This document shows positions 60,981-64,000 of a stretch of 64,000 nucleotides of DNA, piece after piece. The DNA is from Mycteria americana (Eukaryota; Chordata; Aves; Ciconiiformes; Ciconiidae): the NCBI RefSeq assembly GCF_035582795.1, contig NC_134365.1, forward strand, positions 135,621,077-135,685,076. The letters are read 5' to 3'. A program made the position numbers and the translations under genes. How positions within the stretch are numbered: the stretch's first letter is position 1; the number at the start of each line of letters is the position of its first letter. The notes under the pieces were generated by a model. The model saw only the letters and a list, made by a program, of their open reading frames with translations, did no database searches and had not been told where the DNA came from.

Positions 60981-60985
60981 CTGTG

Positions 60986-63900
60986 CAATTTCACTCTTTC
61001 AAAAGCGTTAAGGAGACTTGGCCCGATCAAGTCTAACGTATCGTTGGATCCAAAGTGGTATATAAGGGAGCCTTTGGGAATACAGATGTAACTGCTGCCA
61101 TTTAGAACTACCACAATGATCTTTTCTTTCCTTGCTTACTCTGTAGTTTCATGTGCATGAACATCTCTGATGATCTGATGTGCTTTGGCATATTGTTTAA
61201 AAAGTTCGTATCAGACATATGAGTGTGACACAGTAAATTCAGTGAGAGGCAACTACTGTGATAGGCCTAAGAAAAACTGAACAAATTCATAACGTTTATT
61301 AGAAGTACCTGCCTGAAGTTGTTTACCGCAGAATTGCTGAGATGCATATTTTATATGGAAACACCTCACATATATACAGAAATACAAATGCACTGACTTA
61401 CTGCTGTTCTTTATTTATCTAACTGTAAATGCAAGATTTTTGTGATGAATTGTGGTCATACTAAATGCCTTAGCTGGAATGTAAACTATTTCTTGTCCTG
61501 CTGGGTAAATTCCACTAGAATAACTTGGTGTTTGTGTTTTTTAAAAGCTGGAACCCAGCATACCGATCCCTCTTTGAACAACAGAAAACTAGCTTTCCTC
61601 TTTTCCTGGAGGACAGCTCGGACGTTATGTCAGCTGGAGTGGCTTTGGCTCTGCTGCTGCCCAGAGAAGAGTCACATCAGGACAGCCCTACGCCAAGTGT
61701 TCACTCTGTCCTCCAAATTAGGGTTTGGTTGGGGTCCTCTGCATAGGTGCTCTGTTTCTGTGCCTGCATGTGTGCGTATGTGTGAATTGCACACAATGGG
61801 TCTTCGTCTCAAATGCTTCCTATCTGTTGTAAGTGCTCCATGGCTGCCTACAGATGTGCAGGCTGGGTGAAGAGTGTTTGTGGCCTGTGGGAGGGGACCG
61901 GGACTATAACATAAAAAGGTCCATGTACAGTATGGCTTAGGTGGGCCCTTCTGTGACTGCTCTGCTCTTTGACAGAGTGATTCAGTGAAGATACTATTCT
62001 AGGACTATGACCTTTAGCTCCCCCCCATTGTTTTCAAAGGGGAAATAGGAAAATATAATGTAAACTGAAAGCTGTTGTCTTAGCACAGGAGTTGCTGTTT
62101 ATTATGTAGCATGGATTTAACCTCTTGAGGATTGAATAGTACAGGTTTTCCTTCTGATATTGGTTTTTCCTCCCCCTCACATTTTTCTCTTTCATGAAGC
62201 CGGATCCTTGCAAATAATTTTAGCAGAGAGTGTTATTTCTGATAGTAAGTGTTGCAAAAGAAAAAAATGTTAAAAAATGAACAAAATTTGGATTTAATTT
62301 TTCAAGGAAATTATGGTTCTTCGATAATTGCTTTCAATCAAGCAGATACAAAAGGTTTAAGCTAATTTTTTCTGCCACAGATGTGCTACAAAACTAAGAG
62401 CTCAAGCTTTCTTAAAAATCCCAGTTGCAATCTAAATTTAAACTGTAAAGTTTTAATGTGGTATATTATTATTATTATTTTTAGTGGTATATTATTATTA
62501 TTAATTATTATTATTATTAATAATTATAAAATTGGGGTTTGTGTGCATTTCAGAGGTAGCACATGACAACAGGCATTTCCATTTTGGTAGAGTGATGCCT
62601 CAAAGGGCTATTCAGTGGCTCCTTCATCTAGAATTATAAAGTGTAATGACATTGAGAGAGTTGAGTCTTTACAAGCTAGAGATTACTTTTTCTGTGGTAG
62701 AAGAGCCACATCTGAACTCTTCTTCCCAGATACGAACAACCATTTAGTTATAATTATCATAGAGATGTTATAGTTGATGCATGCAATAGCTGTGATGGTT
62801 TTGGGTAGGAAGGACTTCTGGAGCCCCAGATGGACATTCAGTGGTTACATCAGTGCATTCCCCTTTCAGCAGTGCTGTGCCAGCTGTAATAAATTCCGCC
62901 AGACCTTATATGAATCTGTCTTCCTCCTCCTCCCTCAAACACGTTTATACCACAGCATCCCACATGTGATTGGCCTGCCAGCTGCTCAGTGTTCCCAGAG
63001 TCCAGAAAACAACTGCCTTGTAGGTCACATTTGGTCTTCAGGCCTTCTGGCCCTCCAGGTCTAGGTTAGGAAACTAGGACTATTGAATGTAATGTAGTTT
63101 GGGTTTTGTTTTTGTGGGTGTTTTGTTTTTTGTTTTTTTTTTTTTTTTCTTCTTCTTCCCGTTGAGTTCAGAATGTAAGTCATGCTTTGTCATTTGGTCT
63201 AATAAAAGCTACTGACTTTTTCCCTCCTAGTGGCTCCTAATGTCTTACTAAGAGTTTTATTGCAACCTGTTGTGTAGCAACAATACTATTTTTTTTTTTT
63301 TGAAAAGTATGCCCATAAGCACTAAAAGCCTAGTATGTTCACTAGCTCATCCCTAGGTCTCTCAATCAGAAGAGCACTTCTGAAGTAAAGACCTTGTCTA
63401 GCAAGTTTTGAGGCAGATGGAATTTGATGGCCAGATTCTTAACCAGTTATAAAATGTGCTTATAATGAAAATGTTGATAAACTATTAAGTATTTCCTACC
63501 AAATGAATCTTTGTAACTGTTTTATAAGAGAAATGTGGTGTAACAGAAATGCAGTGCATTCCAACTTCTTGATTAATAGGTTTTGATGATTGACCAATTT
63601 ACTGTAGGTGGTAGAGAACATGAAGCCTACTGTAGTCACTGAGACCTTCCTATAGAAGCTTATGCAGAGTGTGACATAAGACTAGGATTGTTCTGTGATG
63701 CCTGTTCATACTGTTAAGTCTTTGTCACTTCTGAACAGTTATCTTTATGCAAAAGAGAAAAGTTCTCTTGCACTCTGTTCTGAGGAAATGTAATTTGAAC
63801 TTTAAATTAAAGCTTTAGTGTAGAATATTTGAAGGTAGTTTGTCTAGTTTCAGTTCTGTTTTTTTGGAGAAGCCAATGCAACGTGTTTGTTTATCATTCA

Positions 63901-64000
63901 CATGAAGCTGAGTGACTAATAAAAGTGAAAACATAAAACTTACAGTAGAGAAGCTCTTAACTCTTTGACTGCCATGTCTAACTGTATACACTAGTTCTGA
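60986..64000. other. Probable SH3KBP1 intron 1, last part
   Basis: AT-rich sequence with a (TTA/ATT)n microsatellite at 62463-62527 and T-rich runs at 63115-63150 and 63290-63301. No exon is supported. Confidence 0.45.
62463..62527 (+). repeat. (ATT)n microsatellite, interrupted
   Basis: Two blocks of ATT repeats, separated by TTTTAGTGGTAT, with a further inverted TTAATAATTA end. Confidence 0.9.

Overview
This is vertebrate nuclear DNA, most likely from a bird. It has an AT-rich background, two CpG-island promoters, a split gene with GT-AG introns, CR1-type LINE 3' tails (TTGGACTAG-GATCTTTAAA type), and several copies of a 550-600 bp solo LTR that I recognise as common in non-galliform (neoavian) birds. 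The clade call is inference, not proof. There are no bacterial or viral operons and no CRISPR.

Main gene: a complete plus-strand BCLAF3 (formerly CXorf23; third member of the BCLAF1/THRAP3 family). A CpG island at about 5.56-7.13 kb holds the untranslated first exon. The ATG lies at 15044 in exon 2, the coding exons run to a stop at 37559-37561, and poly(A) signals follow at 37930 and 38166. I joined eleven coding exons by hand. All have AG/GT borders and all phases agree, giving 2160 nt, or 719 codons plus a stop. The human protein, as I recall it, has 711 residues. The conserved family core (exons 5-8) is intact. An additional exon in intron 9 and another in intron 11 could give alternative C-termini.

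1-5.5 kb is intergenic; from human Xp22.12 synteny, MAP7D2 would lie upstream. 38.2-46.2 kb is intergenic apart from one LTR and one unassigned coding-like exon at 41.5 kb. A second, larger CpG island (about 46.2-48.3 kb) is probably the promoter and first exon of SH3KBP1, the next gene in the human order. A splice donor directly follows an ATGG at 47329-47332, which would fit a protein starting Met-Val. The rest, to 64 kb, would then be part of its very long first intron; no further exon was recognised there.

Mobile DNA: one antisense solo LTR in BCLAF3 intron 10 with a perfect 5-bp target duplication, one sense solo LTR at 43.6 kb, and a pair at 60.2-61.0 kb made of an 88-bp internally deleted LTR next to a near-complete one. 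There are two short CR1 tails, several long poly(C)/poly(G) and poly(A) runs, and an unusual 43-bp tandem repeat whose unit is itself a hairpin (29.8 kb). I found no convincing previously undescribed system. The best leads are the alternative BCLAF3 exons, the orphan 41.5 kb exon and the mini-LTR.
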